This document shows positions 27,339 through 37,021 of a stretch of DNA of 64,000 bases, piece after piece. A program made the position numbers and the translations under genes. Origin of the DNA: Nocardioides sp. (lineage in GTDB: Bacteria > Actinomycetota > Actinomycetes > Propionibacteriales > Nocardioidaceae); NCBI RefSeq assembly GCF_030019515.1, contig NZ_JASEEQ010000012.1, forward strand, positions 1 through 64,000, given 5' to 3'. Positions within the stretch are counted from its first letter, which is position 1. Every line of letters starts with the position of its first letter. Below the pieces are notes generated by a model that was not told where the DNA came from, ran no database searches, and saw nothing but the letters and a program-made list of their open reading frames with translations.

Positions 27339-28928
27339 ATGCAAGTCACCAGGCCACTCACCAGGCATCTCACCACCTCTCGGGCGATCGTGTGTCGCCT
27401 GGTCCCGGCGGCCGTGGGTGCCGCCGTCCTCGCGACCGTCGCCTCGTCCGCGGCGCTCGCCGCTCCGGGGGTGACCCCGGCGCTGTACACCGACGCCCTC
27501 GACCCGGGCACGTCGGTGACGATCACCAAGACGGTGGAGACACCGCCGATCCCGCCACGTCCGGACATCGTGTTCATGGCCGACACGACCGGGAGCATGG
27601 GCGGAAGCATCGCCAACGTCCGCACCAACGCGAACGCGATCCTCGGCCAGATCCAGGCGGCGCAGCCCACCGCCCGGTTCGCGGTCGCGGAGTACAAGGA
27701 CGAGTCCGACGGACCGGCCGCCGTGTTCCGCGTCGATCAGCAGCTCACCGACAGCACCGCCGACGTCGTCACCGGCATCAACGCCTGGTCGGCCTCCGGC
27801 GGTGGCGACGCCCCCGAGGCCTGGATCGGTGCGCTCGGCCGGATCCCGTCGAGCATCGACTTCCGCCCCGACGGCACCCGGGTGCTGGTGATGTTCGGTG
27901 ATGCGCCCAGCCACGACCCGTCCCTCGGCTTCACCCTCGGCTCCGCCACCTCCGGCCTGCAGGCCAGCGGCGTTCGGGTGATCGCCATCGACGTGCCCGG
28001 CACCGCCGGCGGCCTCGACGCGCTCGGCCAGGCCACCCACGTCACCTCCCAGACCGGCGGCTCACTGGCCGCCGCCGACCCCGACCAGGTCGCGAGCACG
28101 ATCCTCAGCGAGCTGCAGAACCTGCCCGCCGTGGTCACCCACGACACCACCTGCGACCCCGGGGCGTCGCTGTCCTTCGACCAGGCCAGCCGCACCGTCA
28201 CCTCGGGTGACAGCACGTCCTTCGACGAGACCATCAACCTCGCCGGCGACGCCGTGCAGGGCAGCGTGCTCACCTGCACCACGCGGTTCCTCGTCAACGG
28301 GGAGCTGCCCGGACCGGAGTTCGTCCAGACCGTCGAGATCACGGTCAACGACGTGACCCCGCCGGTCGTGACCGTCGAGAGCAAGACCGTCGAGGCCACC
28401 GGGCCCAGCGGCGCGACGGTGTCCTACACCTCCTCCGCGACCGACAACGTCGACGGTCCGCTCACCCCGGCCTGCGCGCCGGCCTCCGGCAGCCTGTTCG
28501 GGCTCGGCGCCACGACCGTGACCTGTGCGGCCACCGACGCGGCCGGCAACACCGGAACCGGGACCGGGACGATCACCGTCGTCGACACCACCCCGCCGAC
28601 GGTCGGGTGCCCGGAGGCGGAGAACCCGGGCGGCCACGTGCCCGGCTCGCACAACGAGGACGGGTTCTTCCGGCTCGACGCCAGCGACGTCGTGGACGCC
28701 GACGCGGACGTCTACCTGCGCGACACCGGCAGCGGCACGGTCTTCGGGCCGTACGCGTCGGGGCAGCGGATCAAGTACACCGAGAACGGCGCCACCCCCT
28801 CGGTGAAGACGATGCCGAGCGGCATCCTGCACATCACCGGCACCGGTGACGCCGAGGTGTACGCCGTCGACTTCAGCGGCAACGCCTCGGCACCGGTGGC
28901 CTGCCTGGTCCCGCAGCCTCCCAAGTAG
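27339..28928 (+). CDS. Secreted von Willebrand factor A protein with HYR domain
   Basis: A 529-residue exported protein. Residues 1-46 form a signal peptide ending near ALAAPG. A vWA domain follows with the metal-site motif ADTTGSMGGS (about 85-94), then GGGDAPEAWIGALG in the MIDAS region. After it comes a C-terminal HYR (hyalin-like) domain, TPPVVTVESKTVEATGPSGA with the typical ATDNVDGPLTPAC and TVTCAATDAAGNTG. The last 100 residues, starting TPPTVGCPEAENPGGH, look like a further beta domain. There is no sorting signal or anchor. Adhesion or matrix binding outside the cell is the likely role. Two hairpins follow the stop. Confidence 0.82.
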   Translation: MQVTRPLTRHLTTSRAIVCRLVPAAVGAAVLATVASSAALAAPGVTPALYTDALDPGTSVTITKTVETPPIPPRPDIVFMADTTGSMGGSIANVRTNANAILGQIQAAQPTARFAVAEYKDESDGPAAVFRVDQQLTDSTADVVTGINAWSASGGGDAPEAWIGALGRIPSSIDFRPDGTRVLVMFGDAPSHDPSLGFTLGSATSGLQASGVRVIAIDVPGTAGGLDALGQATHVTSQTGGSLAAADPDQVASTILSELQNLPAVVTHDTTCDPGASLSFDQASRTVTSGDSTSFDETINLAGDAVQGSVLTCTTRFLVNGELPGPEFVQTVEITVNDVTPPVVTVESKTVEATGPSGATVSYTSSATDNVDGPLTPACAPASGSLFGLGATTVTCAATDAAGNTGTGTGTITVVDTTPPTVGCPEAENPGGHVPGSHNEDGFFRLDASDVVDADADVYLRDTGSGTVFGPYASGQRIKYTENGATPSVKTMPSGILHITGTGDAEVYAVDFSGNASAPVACLVPQPPK

Positions 28929-28941
28929 CGCCAGGCAGCAT

Positions 28942-29028
28942 CCGGGCAGCACCCGGCACCCGCGGGTGCTGCCCGGCCCGGAGTCTCGGGGGCGTCCGCC
29001 CCGGGGGGTTGATCCCCCCGGGGCGGAC
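28942..29028 (+). terminator. Two strong hairpins between the vWA gene and the carboxylase operon
   Basis: The first has 13-base perfect arms (28942-28954 and 28964-28976, CCGGGCAGCACCC). The second has 15-base perfect arms (28994-29008 and 29014-29028, GTCCGCCCCGGGGGG) around a five-base loop. They should insulate the secreted-protein gene from the catabolic operon. Confidence 0.65.
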
Positions 29029-29051
29029 CCCTGTGCGCCCGGTCGGACGGG

Positions 29052-29080
29052 TGGACCCGCAGGTTAATGATCGCTAACCT
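29052..29080 (+). promoter_or_regulatory. Promoter and TetR operator of the acyl-CoA carboxylase operon
   Basis: TGGACC (29052-29057) and TAACCT (29075-29080) are 17 bases apart, and GTG 29087 follows the -10 by six bases. The imperfect palindrome AGGTTAATGATCGCTAACCT (29061-29080) covers the spacer and -10. The same site and spacing precede the TetR gene at 23490. Confidence 0.65.
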
Positions 29081-29086
29081 GTGGGG

Positions 29087-30616
29087 GTGAGCCACATGAA
29101 GGAGCTGGTCGACGAGCTGCGTGAGCGGCTCGCGCTGGCGCGCCAGGGCGGGAGCGAGAAGGCCCGCCGCAAGCACACCGACCGGGGCAAGCTGCTGGTG
29201 CGCGACCGGGTGGACCGGCTCCTGGACCCCGGCAGCCCGTTCCTGGAGCTCAGCCCGCTCGCGGCCGACGGGATGTACGGCGGCGCCGTACCGTCCGCCG
29301 GCGTCGTCACCGGCATCGGCCGGGTGAGCGGACGCGAGGTCGTCGTGGTCGCCAACGACGCCACGGTCAAGGGCGGCACCTACTACCCGATGACGGTCAA
29401 GAAGCACCTGCGCGCCCAGACCATCGCGGCCGACAACCGGCTGCCGTGCGTCTACCTGGTCGACTCCGGCGGGGCGTTCCTGCCGATGCAGGACGAGGTC
29501 TTCCCCGACCGCGAGCACTTCGGCCGGATCTTCTTCAACCAGGCCAACCTCTCGGCGCGCGGCATCCCGCAGATCGCCAGCGTGATGGGCTCGTGCACCG
29601 CGGGCGGCGCCTACGTGCCGGCCATGTCCGACGAGACGGTGATCGTGCGGAACCAGGGCACGATCTTCCTCGGCGGCCCACCGCTGGTGAAGGCCGCGAC
29701 CGGTGAGGTCGTGACCGCCGAGGAGCTCGGCGGCGGCGACGTGCACGCGCGCACCTCCGGCGTGGCCGACCATCTGGCCGACGACGACGCGCACGCGCTT
29801 GCGATCGTGCGCAGCATCCTCGAGACCGTGGGCCCGCGCCCGGCCGTGCCGTGGGAGGTCCGGCCGGTCGAGGAGCCGCACGAGGACCCGACCACGCTCT
29901 ACGACGTAATCCCCGCGGACACCCGCACGCCGTACGACGTCCGCGAGGTGATCCGCCGGGTCGTCGACGGCAGCCGGTTCCACGAGTTCAAGAAGCTGTA
30001 CGGCGAGACCCTGGTCACCGGCTTCGCCCGGATCTGGGGCCACCCGGTCGGCATCGTCGCGAACAACGGCATCCTCTTCAGCGAGTCCTCCCTCAAGGGC
30101 GCCCACTTCATCGAGCTGTGCAACCAGCGCGGCATCCCGCTGGTGTTCCTGCAGAACATCACCGGCTTCATGGTCGGCAAGGAGTACGAGAACGGCGGGA
30201 TCGCCAAGGACGGCGCCAAGCTCGTCACCGCGGTCGCCTGCTCGGTGGTCCCGAAGTTCACGGTCGTGATCGGCGGCTCGTTCGGAGCCGGCAACTACGG
30301 CATGTGCGGGCGCGCCTACGACCCGCGCTTCCTCTGGATGTGGCCGAACGCCCGGATCTCGGTGATGGGCGGCGAGCAGGCCGCCTCGGTGCTCGCCACC
30401 GTGCGGGGCTTCGACGACCCGGCCGAGGAGGAGGCGTTCAAGGCGCCGATCCGCGAGCAGTACGAGACCCAGGGCTCGCCGTACTACTCCACCGCCCGGC
30501 TCTGGGACGACGGCATCATCGACCCCGCCGACACCCGCCGCGTCCTCGGCATGGGGCTCGCCGCCGCCGCGAACGCGCCGGTGCCCGAGCCCTCCTACGG
30601 CATCTTCCGCATGTGA
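29087..30616 (+). CDS. Acyl-CoA carboxylase beta subunit (methylcrotonyl-CoA type)
   Basis: A 509-residue carboxyltransferase subunit. The two crotonase-like halves are visible: the N-terminal half with [20 protein letters not shown] and [21 protein letters not shown], the C-terminal half with [19 protein letters not shown] and [20 protein letters not shown]. These match methylcrotonyl-CoA carboxylase better than propionyl-CoA carboxylase, and the HMG-CoA lyase gene two positions downstream supports leucine degradation. GTG 29087 is placed by the leaderless promoter (TAACCT, six bases upstream). With the biotin subunit it converts 3-methylcrotonyl-CoA to 3-methylglutaconyl-CoA. The enoyl-CoA hydratase and isovaleryl-CoA dehydrogenase of the pathway are not in the window. 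Confidence 0.9.
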   Translation: MSHMKELVDELRERLALARQGGSEKARRKHTDRGKLLVRDRVDRLLDPGSPFLELSPLAADGMYGGAVPSAGVVTGIGRVSGREVVVVANDATVKGGTYYPMTVKKHLRAQTIAADNRLPCVYLVDSGGAFLPMQDEVFPDREHFGRIFFNQANLSARGIPQIASVMGSCTAGGAYVPAMSDETVIVRNQGTIFLGGPPLVKAATGEVVTAEELGGGDVHARTSGVADHLADDDAHALAIVRSILETVGPRPAVPWEVRPVEEPHEDPTTLYDVIPADTRTPYDVREVIRRVVDGSRFHEFKKLYGETLVTGFARIWGHPVGIVANNGILFSESSLKGAHFIELCNQRGIPLVFLQNITGFMVGKEYENGGIAKDGAKLVTAVACSVVPKFTVVIGGSFGAGNYGMCGRAYDPRFLWMWPNARISVMGGEQAASVLATVRGFDDPAEEEAFKAPIREQYETQGSPYYSTARLWDDGIIDPADTRRVLGMGLAAAANAPVPEPSYGIFRM

Positions 30617-30624
30617 GGCATCCG

Positions 30625-32547
30625 ATGAAGACACTCCTGGTCGCCAACCGTGGCGAGATCGCCCTGCGGGTGATGCGCACCGCCCACGCCATGGGCATCC
30701 GGACCGTCGCGATCTACACCGACCTCGACCGCACCGCCCCCCACGTGCGCGCGGCCGACGAGGCCCAGCGCGTGGACAGCTACCTCGACATCGAGGCCGT
30801 GGTCGCCGCGGCCCGGGCGGCGGGTGCCGACGCGGTGCACCCCGGCTACGGCTTCCTGTCCGAGCGGTCCGCGTTCGCCCGCGCGGTCGAGGACGCCGGG
30901 CTCACCCTGGTCGGCCCGAGCGCGGCCGTCATGGACGCCATGGGCCGCAAGGACGCCGCGAGGGAGATCGCGGTCGCCGCCGGCGTACCGGTCGTGCCCC
31001 GGGGCGAGGACGCGGCCAAGAGCTGGCAGGGCCCGGTGCTGGTCAAGGCCGCCGCCGGTGGTGGCGGCAAGGGCATGCGGGTGGTGCGCGACGAGGGGGA
31101 CCTCGCGGAGGCGCGGGCCGCCGCGGCCCGGGAGGCGCTCGGCGCGTTCGGGGACGACACCCTGCTGATCGAGAAGTACGTCGAGCGCGGCCGGCACATC
31201 GAGGTGCAGATCCTCGGCGACGCCCATGGCAACGTGATCCACCTCTTCGAGCGCGACTGCTCCACCCAGCGTCGGCACCAGAAGGTCCTGGAGGAGGCGC
31301 CGGCCCCGACGATCACCCCCGAGCTGCGCAGCCGGATCACCCAGGCCGCCGCCGACCTGGCCCGGCACGTCGGGTACGTCAACGCCGGCACGGTGGAGTT
31401 CCTGCTCGACGAGGCGACCGGCGACTTCTACTTCCTCGAGATGAACACCCGCCTCCAGGTCGAGCACCCGGTCACCGAGCTCATCACCGGGCTGGACCTG
31501 GTCGAGCTCCAGCTCCGGGTGGCCGCCGGCGAGCCGCTGCCGATCACCCAGGACGACGTCACCGCGACCGGCCACGCGATCGAGGCGCGGGTGTACGCCG
31601 AGGACTCGTTCGCCGGGTTCCTGCCCCAAGCCGGGCGGACGTCGATCGTGCGCTGGCCGGCCGGGGTCCGGGTGGACCACGCGCTGGAGCCGGAGCAGGT
31701 GGTCAGCACGTCGTACGACCCGATGCTCGGCAAGATCATCGTGCACGGGCCCGACCGCGAGGCCGCCCGCCGGGCGCTCGTCGACGCCCTCGACCGGACC
31801 GCGATCCTCGGCCTGACCACGAACGTCGGGTTCCTGCGCGCGCTGGCGGCGGGCGAGGAGTTCCGCGACGCCACCATCGACACCGCCTGGCTGGACCGCC
31901 ACGAGGTGCCGCGGCCGGACGACGAGCTCCCGCGCGTGCTCGTCGCCTGGGTGAGCGCGATGCTCGCGGCGCTCTCGGGCGACGGGCAGCCGTTCCAGGC
32001 CGACGGGTGGCGCTCCGGCGCCGACCCCGCGCCGACCATCGTCGAGCTGGACCGCCCGGTCGTCGTCGACCGGTTCGCGGGTCGCGTCGACGGCCGTCCG
32101 GTGCGCCACGTGTTCGCCGCCGGCCCGCTCGATGACCCCGTGCTGACCCTCGAGGTGGACGGGCGGGTGCACTCCGCGGTCGTCAACGTGCAGCCGCACG
32201 TCGCCGAGGTCGTCCACCGCGGGCAGCGGTTCGTCTTCGAGCGTCCCGACGTGTTCGGCGACCACGCGGCCGACGTCGGCGACGGCGCGATCGCCGCCCC
32301 GATGCCGGGTACCGTCCTGGACGTCCGCGTCGAGCCCGGCGCGACCGTCGCCGCCGGCGACGTGCTCGGCGTGCTGGAGGCGATGAAGATGGAGCTGACC
32401 CTCAAGGCACCCTTCGACGGCATCGTCAGCCAGGTCGGCGCCACCACCGGCGCGCAGGTCGCCCTCGGGGCCCGGCTGTTCGTGGTCGAGCCGCACGCCG
32501 AGGCGGCCGAGGGCGCAGCGGCCGCCGAGCGAGTGGTGGCGAGCTGA
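30625..32547 (+). CDS. Acyl-CoA carboxylase alpha subunit (biotin carboxylase/BCCP)
   Basis: A 640-residue biotin-dependent subunit. The biotin carboxylase part starts KTLLVANRGEIALRVMRTAH; the ATP-grasp loop VKAAAGGGGKGMRVV and FLEMNTRLQVEHPVTE (catalytic Glu/Asn/Arg) are intact. After a linker of about 110 residues, the biotinyl domain ends the protein, with the biotinylation motif EAMKMELTLKAPFDG (Lys target). It starts nine bp after the beta-subunit stop and its own stop overlaps the HMG-CoA lyase ATG, so the three are one operon. It carboxylates biotin with ATP and bicarbonate for transfer by the beta subunit. Confidence 0.93.
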   Translation: MKTLLVANRGEIALRVMRTAHAMGIRTVAIYTDLDRTAPHVRAADEAQRVDSYLDIEAVVAAARAAGADAVHPGYGFLSERSAFARAVEDAGLTLVGPSAAVMDAMGRKDAAREIAVAAGVPVVPRGEDAAKSWQGPVLVKAAAGGGGKGMRVVRDEGDLAEARAAAAREALGAFGDDTLLIEKYVERGRHIEVQILGDAHGNVIHLFERDCSTQRRHQKVLEEAPAPTITPELRSRITQAAADLARHVGYVNAGTVEFLLDEATGDFYFLEMNTRLQVEHPVTELITGLDLVELQLRVAAGEPLPITQDDVTATGHAIEARVYAEDSFAGFLPQAGRTSIVRWPAGVRVDHALEPEQVVSTSYDPMLGKIIVHGPDREAARRALVDALDRTAILGLTTNVGFLRALAAGEEFRDATIDTAWLDRHEVPRPDDELPRVLVAWVSAMLAALSGDGQPFQADGWRSGADPAPTIVELDRPVVVDRFAGRVDGRPVRHVFAAGPLDDPVLTLEVDGRVHSAVVNVQPHVAEVVHRGQRFVFERPDVFGDHAADVGDGAIAAPMPGTVLDVRVEPGATVAAGDVLGVLEAMKMELTLKAPFDGIVSQVGATTGAQVALGARLFVVEPHAEAAEGAAAAERVVAS

Positions 32548-33494
32548 TGCGCACCCCCGCCGTCGTACCCGCGCTGCCGGTCGCGGCCGTGCCGCTGCCG
32601 GACCGGGTGACGATCTACGAGGTCGGCCCCCGCGACGGCCTGCAGAACGAGAAGGCCCTGGTCCCGACCGACGTCAAGGCGGAGTTCGTACGCCGGCTCC
32701 TCGCGGCCGGCCTGCCCGTCGTGGAGGCGACCAGCTTCGTCCACCCCACGTGGGTGCCCCAGCTCGCCGACGCCGCCGAGCTGATGGCGCTGCTCGGGCC
32801 GGCCGGGCGGGACTGCCCGGTGCTGGTGCCCAACGAGCGCGGCCTGGACCGGGCCCTCGAGCTGGGCGCGCGGCACGTCGCGATCTTCGGCTCGGCCACC
32901 GAGACGTTCGCACAGAAGAACCTCAACCGCAGCCTGGACGAGCAGTTCGCGATGTTCGAGCCGACCGTGCGCCGGGCCCGCGACGCGGGCCTGGACGTCC
33001 GGGCCTACGTCAGCATGTGCTTCGGCGACCCGTGGGAGGGCGCCGTGCCGATCGAGCAGGTCGTCGGCGTCGGCAAGCGGCTCTTCGACCTCGGCGCCAG
33101 CCAGCTCAGCATCGGCGACACCATCGGCGTCGGCACCGCCGGCCACGTCACCGCCCTGGTGCGCGCCTTCGACGAGGTCGGCCTCGGGACCGACCGGCTC
33201 GCGATGCACTTCCACGACACGTTCGGTCAGGCCCTCGCGAACACCTACGCGGCCCTCCAGGCCGGCATCACCACGTTCGACGCGAGCGCCGGCGGGCTCG
33301 GCGGCTGCCCGTACGCCAAGAGCGCCACCGGCAACCTCGCCACCGAGGACCTGGTGTGGATGCTGCGCGGCCTCGGCATCGAGACCGGCGTCGACCTCGA
33401 GGAGGTGGCCGCCACCAGCGTCTGGATGGCCGCCCACCTCGGCCGGCCCAGCCCGTCGGCCGTGGTCCGCGCCCTGGCGCCGTCGGCGACCTGA
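32547..33494 (+). CDS. Hydroxymethylglutaryl-CoA lyase
   Basis: A 315-residue TIM-barrel lyase that splits 3-hydroxy-3-methylglutaryl-CoA into acetoacetate and acetyl-CoA, the last step of leucine degradation. Visible signatures are YEVGPRDGLQNE near the start (metal Asp), HFHDTFGQALANTYAAL (metal His pair) and GGLGGCPYAKSATGN with the catalytic Cys. ATG 32547 lies inside the TGATG overlap with the biotin subunit gene. Its presence assigns the carboxylase pair upstream to the methylcrotonyl-CoA step. It should share the TetR-controlled promoter at 29052. Confidence 0.93.
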   Translation: MRTPAVVPALPVAAVPLPDRVTIYEVGPRDGLQNEKALVPTDVKAEFVRRLLAAGLPVVEATSFVHPTWVPQLADAAELMALLGPAGRDCPVLVPNERGLDRALELGARHVAIFGSATETFAQKNLNRSLDEQFAMFEPTVRRARDAGLDVRAYVSMCFGDPWEGAVPIEQVVGVGKRLFDLGASQLSIGDTIGVGTAGHVTALVRAFDEVGLGTDRLAMHFHDTFGQALANTYAALQAGITTFDASAGGLGGCPYAKSATGNLATEDLVWMLRGLGIETGVDLEEVAATSVWMAAHLGRPSPSAVVRALAPSAT

Positions 33495-33593
33495 TCCGGG
33501 AGTGGCCGGCCCCGGCGGCTGTCCGGCGTCACATGGAGGCGGGCCGGAGGCCCAGCCGCGCGGGCCCCGCTCGGCCTGCGGCACAATCACAGC

Positions 33594-34691
33594 ATGAGCC
33601 GGAAGGTCTACCTGCACATCGGTGCGCCGAAGACGGGGACGACCTACCTGCAGGACCGGCTGACCCTGAACGCGAGGACGCTGGCGGAGCACGGGGTGCA
33701 CTTCCCGAGCGGCTCGCCGCTGGTGAGCCCCGGGCTGTTCCAGTTCCGGGCCGCGCTCGACCTGCTCGGCCAGGACTGGGGCGGGCCGCCCGGACACGCG
33801 GACGGCAGCTGGGACGGGCTGGTCCGCAAGGTGCGACGCCGCTCCGGGACCGTCGTGATCAGCCACGAGATCCTCGCGCCCGCCGCGCCGGGGCAGGTGG
33901 CGCGCGCGATGCGCGACCTGGCCGGCAGCGAGATCCACGTCGTCTACACGGTGCGCGACCTGGCCCGGCAGCTGCCCGCCGCCTGGCAGGAGAGCATCAA
34001 GCAGGGCCGGCGGTGGAGCTACCGGCGCTTCCTCGACCGGTTCGAGAAGGGCCGCAGCTGGTTCCACCGGGCCTTCGACGTCCCGCGGGTCCTCGGCACC
34101 TGGGGCGCCGGGCTGCCGCCCGAGCGGGTGCACGTCGTCACCGTCCCGCAGACCCGGGTCCAGACCCAGCACGGTGACCAGCTCTGGCTGCGCATGTGCG
34201 AGGTGCTCGGCATCGACCAGGCGTGGGCGCCCCTGGACAGCGACCGCTCCAACCGCTCGCTGGGCATCGCCGAGACCCAGGTCATCCGCCAGCTCAACCG
34301 CCGCATGGACCGCGCCGCGCGCCGGGAGTCGACGTACGACGCGCTGATCCGCGACATGCTCGCCCAGGGCGAGCTGGTCAAGCGGGAGTCGGCCGCCGTG
34401 CGGCTGCCCCCCGAGCGCTTCGCGTGGGTCGAGGAGCGCGCCGAGCGGTGGATCGAGTGGATCGAGGGCAGCGGGGTGCACGTCGTCGGCGACGTCGACG
34501 AGCTGCGTCCGGTGCGCCCGGAGGAGGGCGAGCGCTGGCGCGACCCCGACCGGGTGCGCGCCAAGCGGCAGCTCGTCACCGCGCTGGACGCCCTGGCCGC
34601 GATGACGCGGGAGGCGGCCCGTCGGCCCGACCCCGAGCGGCAGCTGACCACGCGCGTCCTGGCGCAGGCCCAGCGGCTGCGCGACCGATGA
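33594..34691 (+). CDS. Sulfotransferase-family protein
   Basis: A 365-residue sulfotransferase-type enzyme. The PAPS 5'-phosphosulfate loop is at the N-terminus (YLHIGAPKTGTTYLQ, about residues 5-19), and the 3'-phosphate-binding element falls near VYTVRDLARQLPAAWQESIKQ. The C-terminal third contains the segment WVEERAERWIEWIEGSGVHVVGDVDELRPV, shared with its neighbours. The acceptor is unknown; such genes in actinobacteria may modify glycolipids or cell-surface polysaccharides. ATG 33594 has CACAAT six bases upstream. Two related genes follow in the same operon (34710 and 35807), only 18 bp after this stop. Confidence 0.8.
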   Translation: MSRKVYLHIGAPKTGTTYLQDRLTLNARTLAEHGVHFPSGSPLVSPGLFQFRAALDLLGQDWGGPPGHADGSWDGLVRKVRRRSGTVVISHEILAPAAPGQVARAMRDLAGSEIHVVYTVRDLARQLPAAWQESIKQGRRWSYRRFLDRFEKGRSWFHRAFDVPRVLGTWGAGLPPERVHVVTVPQTRVQTQHGDQLWLRMCEVLGIDQAWAPLDSDRSNRSLGIAETQVIRQLNRRMDRAARRESTYDALIRDMLAQGELVKRESAAVRLPPERFAWVEERAERWIEWIEGSGVHVVGDVDELRPVRPEEGERWRDPDRVRAKRQLVTALDALAAMTREAARRPDPERQLTTRVLAQAQRLRDR

Positions 34692-34709
34692 GCGACCGGT
34701 GACCGGTCG

Positions 34710-35810
34710 GTGAGCCCGCGCGGCGGCGAGGACACCCCCGGGGTGCGGCGCGCCTGGGGCTGGGTCGCCCACCTCCAGCAGGGCGGTACGACGCCCTGGC
34801 GCGACTGGGCCGAGGAGGGCCGCCCCGGCGGCCGGGTCCTCCCCGGCGCCCAGCAGCTCGAGCTGCTGCGCCGGCTCAACCTGGCCGGACGCCCCTCGGC
34901 CGATCTCGCCGGCCGCGTGCTCGAGGCGAGTGCGCCCGGCCGCGGCCGCCCCGACCTCGAGCTCGAGGGGGCCGTCGACGCGCTGGCGTTCGGGCCGCCC
35001 CCGGTGGACCCGGCGGGCCTGCCCGACGACGAGCTGCTCCGGGTCCTCGCGAGCCTGCTCGCCGACGACCTGGCGGCCGCGGGGCTGCCCGAGCAGCGGC
35101 GGCCCCGGTCGCCCCGGTTCTGGCGCACCCGCTACCGGCTCGTGGGGGACCCGGTGCTCGCCGACCCGGCGCGGGCCGAGCTCGTGGCCCGCGGCCGGCC
35201 CCCGGGCGGGCGCGGCTCGGTCGTGCTCGTGCTCGGCGCCGACCTCGGCACCATGCTGGTGCACGCCTGGACCGCGCGCAGCTTCGCCGAGGGCGGTCCG
35301 TCCTGGCGGGACTGGCTCGAGCCGCTGGCCCGGCGCCGCGCCCTGCCGCCGCGTGCCGACCTGGCCGGGACCGCCCGGGCCTGGGCGTCGCGCGTCGGTC
35401 CCGAGCGGGTCCGGATCGTGCTCGACCCCGCCGAGCTGCCCCGCCTGGTAGGGGTCCGCCGTCCGCTGCCCGGCCCGCCCGCGCTGTCGGCCGACGGTGT
35501 CGACCTGGCCCGCCGGGTCGGCCAGGTGCTGGGGCTGCTCGCCGTACCCCCGCGCCGCCAGAGGCTGCTGCGCGACGCGCTGCGGCCCCGCCTCCTCGCC
35601 GTGCCCGGCCCGCCCCTCACGGTCCCGGCGGAGCACCTCGACTGGGTCCACGCGCGAGCGGTGCGGGTGCGCGCCACACTGCTCCGGGCTGGCTACGCTG
35701 TCCACGGCGACCTGGACAGCCTGCTGCCCGTCGATCGCACCGGCGTCCCGGAGCCCTCCGACGCCGGAGTACTGGCGCTGGGGATGCGCCTCCTACTGGA
35801 GAACACGTGA
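34710..35810 (+). CDS. Sulfotransferase-like paralog lacking the PAPS loop
   Basis: A 366-residue protein between two sulfotransferase genes, and related to them only in parts. SVVLVLGADLGTMLVHAWTA with EGGPSWRDWLEPL aligns with the VRDL...AW region of the neighbours, GPERVRIVL with PPERVHVV, and DWVHARAVRVRATLLRAGYA then VHGDLDSLLPV with their C-terminus. The N-terminus has no GxPKTGT loop; instead AWGWVAHLQQGGTTPWRDWA looks like a second copy of the AW...W segment. It should therefore not bind PAPS in the usual way and may be a scaffold or accessory partner. It is GTGA-coupled to the next sulfotransferase gene. The homology is my reading by eye. Confidence 0.55.
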   Translation: MSPRGGEDTPGVRRAWGWVAHLQQGGTTPWRDWAEEGRPGGRVLPGAQQLELLRRLNLAGRPSADLAGRVLEASAPGRGRPDLELEGAVDALAFGPPPVDPAGLPDDELLRVLASLLADDLAAAGLPEQRRPRSPRFWRTRYRLVGDPVLADPARAELVARGRPPGGRGSVVLVLGADLGTMLVHAWTARSFAEGGPSWRDWLEPLARRRALPPRADLAGTARAWASRVGPERVRIVLDPAELPRLVGVRRPLPGPPALSADGVDLARRVGQVLGLLAVPPRRQRLLRDALRPRLLAVPGPPLTVPAEHLDWVHARAVRVRATLLRAGYAVHGDLDSLLPVDRTGVPEPSDAGVLALGMRLLLENT

Positions 35811-37021
35811 GCACGCGGGTCCTGTTGCACGTCGGTACGCCGAAGACCGGCACGTCGTACCTGCAGGACGTGCTGTACCGCAACCGGCGCACGCTGGCCG
35901 CGGCGGACATCCTCTACCCGGCCGACCGCTTCGACGCCCACTTCCTCGCCGCGCTCGACCTGATGCGGCTGCCCTGGGGCGGCCTCGAGGCCGAGGCGGT
36001 CGGCGCCTGGGACCGGCTCGCCGACCGGGTCCGCGGCCACCACGGCACCGCGATCATCAGCCACGAGATCCTCGCGACCGCCTCCCGGTCGCAGGCCGGC
36101 CGGGCCCTGGAGTCGCTCGGCCACGGCGCCGGCGCGGAGGTGCACCTGGTGCTGTCGGTGCGCGACCTGGTCCGGCAGCTCCCCGCGGAGTGGCAGGAGA
36201 ACGTCAAGCACCGCCAGGCGCTGACCTACGGCACGTTCCTCGACCAGGTGCGGGATCCGCAGCGGGAGAGCCGGATCGCGAGCTGGTTCTGGGGCGTGCA
36301 GGAGATCCCGGACATCCTCAACCGGTGGGGCCACGACCTGCGGCCCGAGCGCATCCACGTGGTCACGGTGCCCCCGGCCGGCGACCCGCACCAGCTGCTC
36401 TGGAAGCGGTTCAGCCTGGTCTTCGGGCTCGACGGCCTCGACCTCGACCTCGAGGCGGAGCGGGCCAACCCCTCGCTCGGTGCGCCGGAGACCGCGCTGC
36501 TGCGTCGGGTCAACCGGGCCGCGAACCGGGAGCTCAACCCGAGCGACTACCGGCCGCTGGTGCGCGAGCTGCTCGCCCACCAGACGCTGTCCAGGCGGAC
36601 CCGGTCGCCGCGGCTCGCGCTGCCGCCCGACGTGCACCCCTGGACGCAGGAGATCACCCGTTCGTGGGTCGCCGACATCGAGGAGCGCGGCTACGACGTG
36701 GTCGGGGACCTGCACGACCTGATGGGCGCGCCGCCGGTCACGCAGTACGCCGACCCCGACCACCCGGCCGAGAAGCAGGTCGCCGCGGCGGCCGTCGACG
36801 CGATCAAGGCGCTGCTGCTCGAGGGCGCCCGGCTGCGCCAGTCCGAGGAGCGGCTGCGCCAGGAGCTGCGCGACACCCAGGTCGCGCTCGAGCGGTCCTA
36901 CCTGCGCCCGACGTACCGCTGGCGCGAGAAGGTGGTCCGCCGCCTCCAGGGCGGCGCGGTCGGCCGGTGGCTGCTGGCGGGCTACCGTCGGGTGCGCGGG
37001 CGCAGCTCGCGGTCGGCGTAG
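35807..37021 (+). CDS. Sulfotransferase-family protein with C-terminal helical extension
   Basis: A 404-residue sulfotransferase-type protein, third gene of the trio. The PAPS loop is clear (LLHVGTPKTGTSYLQDVLYRN), followed by VLSVRDLVRQLPAEWQENVKH and SWFWGVQEIPDILNRWG. The C-terminal 70 residues (GARLRQSEERLRQELRDTQV, then ALERSYLRPTYRWREKVVRRL) form a probable coiled coil and basic amphipathic stretch absent from the first gene, perhaps a membrane or partner contact. The GTG start overlaps the stop of the P-loop-less paralog (GTGA). Its 3' end overlaps the convergent EcsC gene by 40 bp. Acceptor unknown. Confidence 0.8.
   Translation: MSTRVLLHVGTPKTGTSYLQDVLYRNRRTLAAADILYPADRFDAHFLAALDLMRLPWGGLEAEAVGAWDRLADRVRGHHGTAIISHEILATASRSQAGRALESLGHGAGAEVHLVLSVRDLVRQLPAEWQENVKHRQALTYGTFLDQVRDPQRESRIASWFWGVQEIPDILNRWGHDLRPERIHVVTVPPAGDPHQLLWKRFSLVFGLDGLDLDLEAERANPSLGAPETALLRRVNRAANRELNPSDYRPLVRELLAHQTLSRRTRSPRLALPPDVHPWTQEITRSWVADIEERGYDVVGDLHDLMGAPPVTQYADPDHPAEKQVAAAAVDAIKALLLEGARLRQSEERLRQELRDTQVALERSYLRPTYRWREKVVRRLQGGAVGRWLLAGYRRVRGRSSRSA

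Noticed and set aside
30595..32496. A 633-codon frame antisense to the biotin carboxylase gene
   Set aside because: It is a GC-driven shadow of a well-supported gene.
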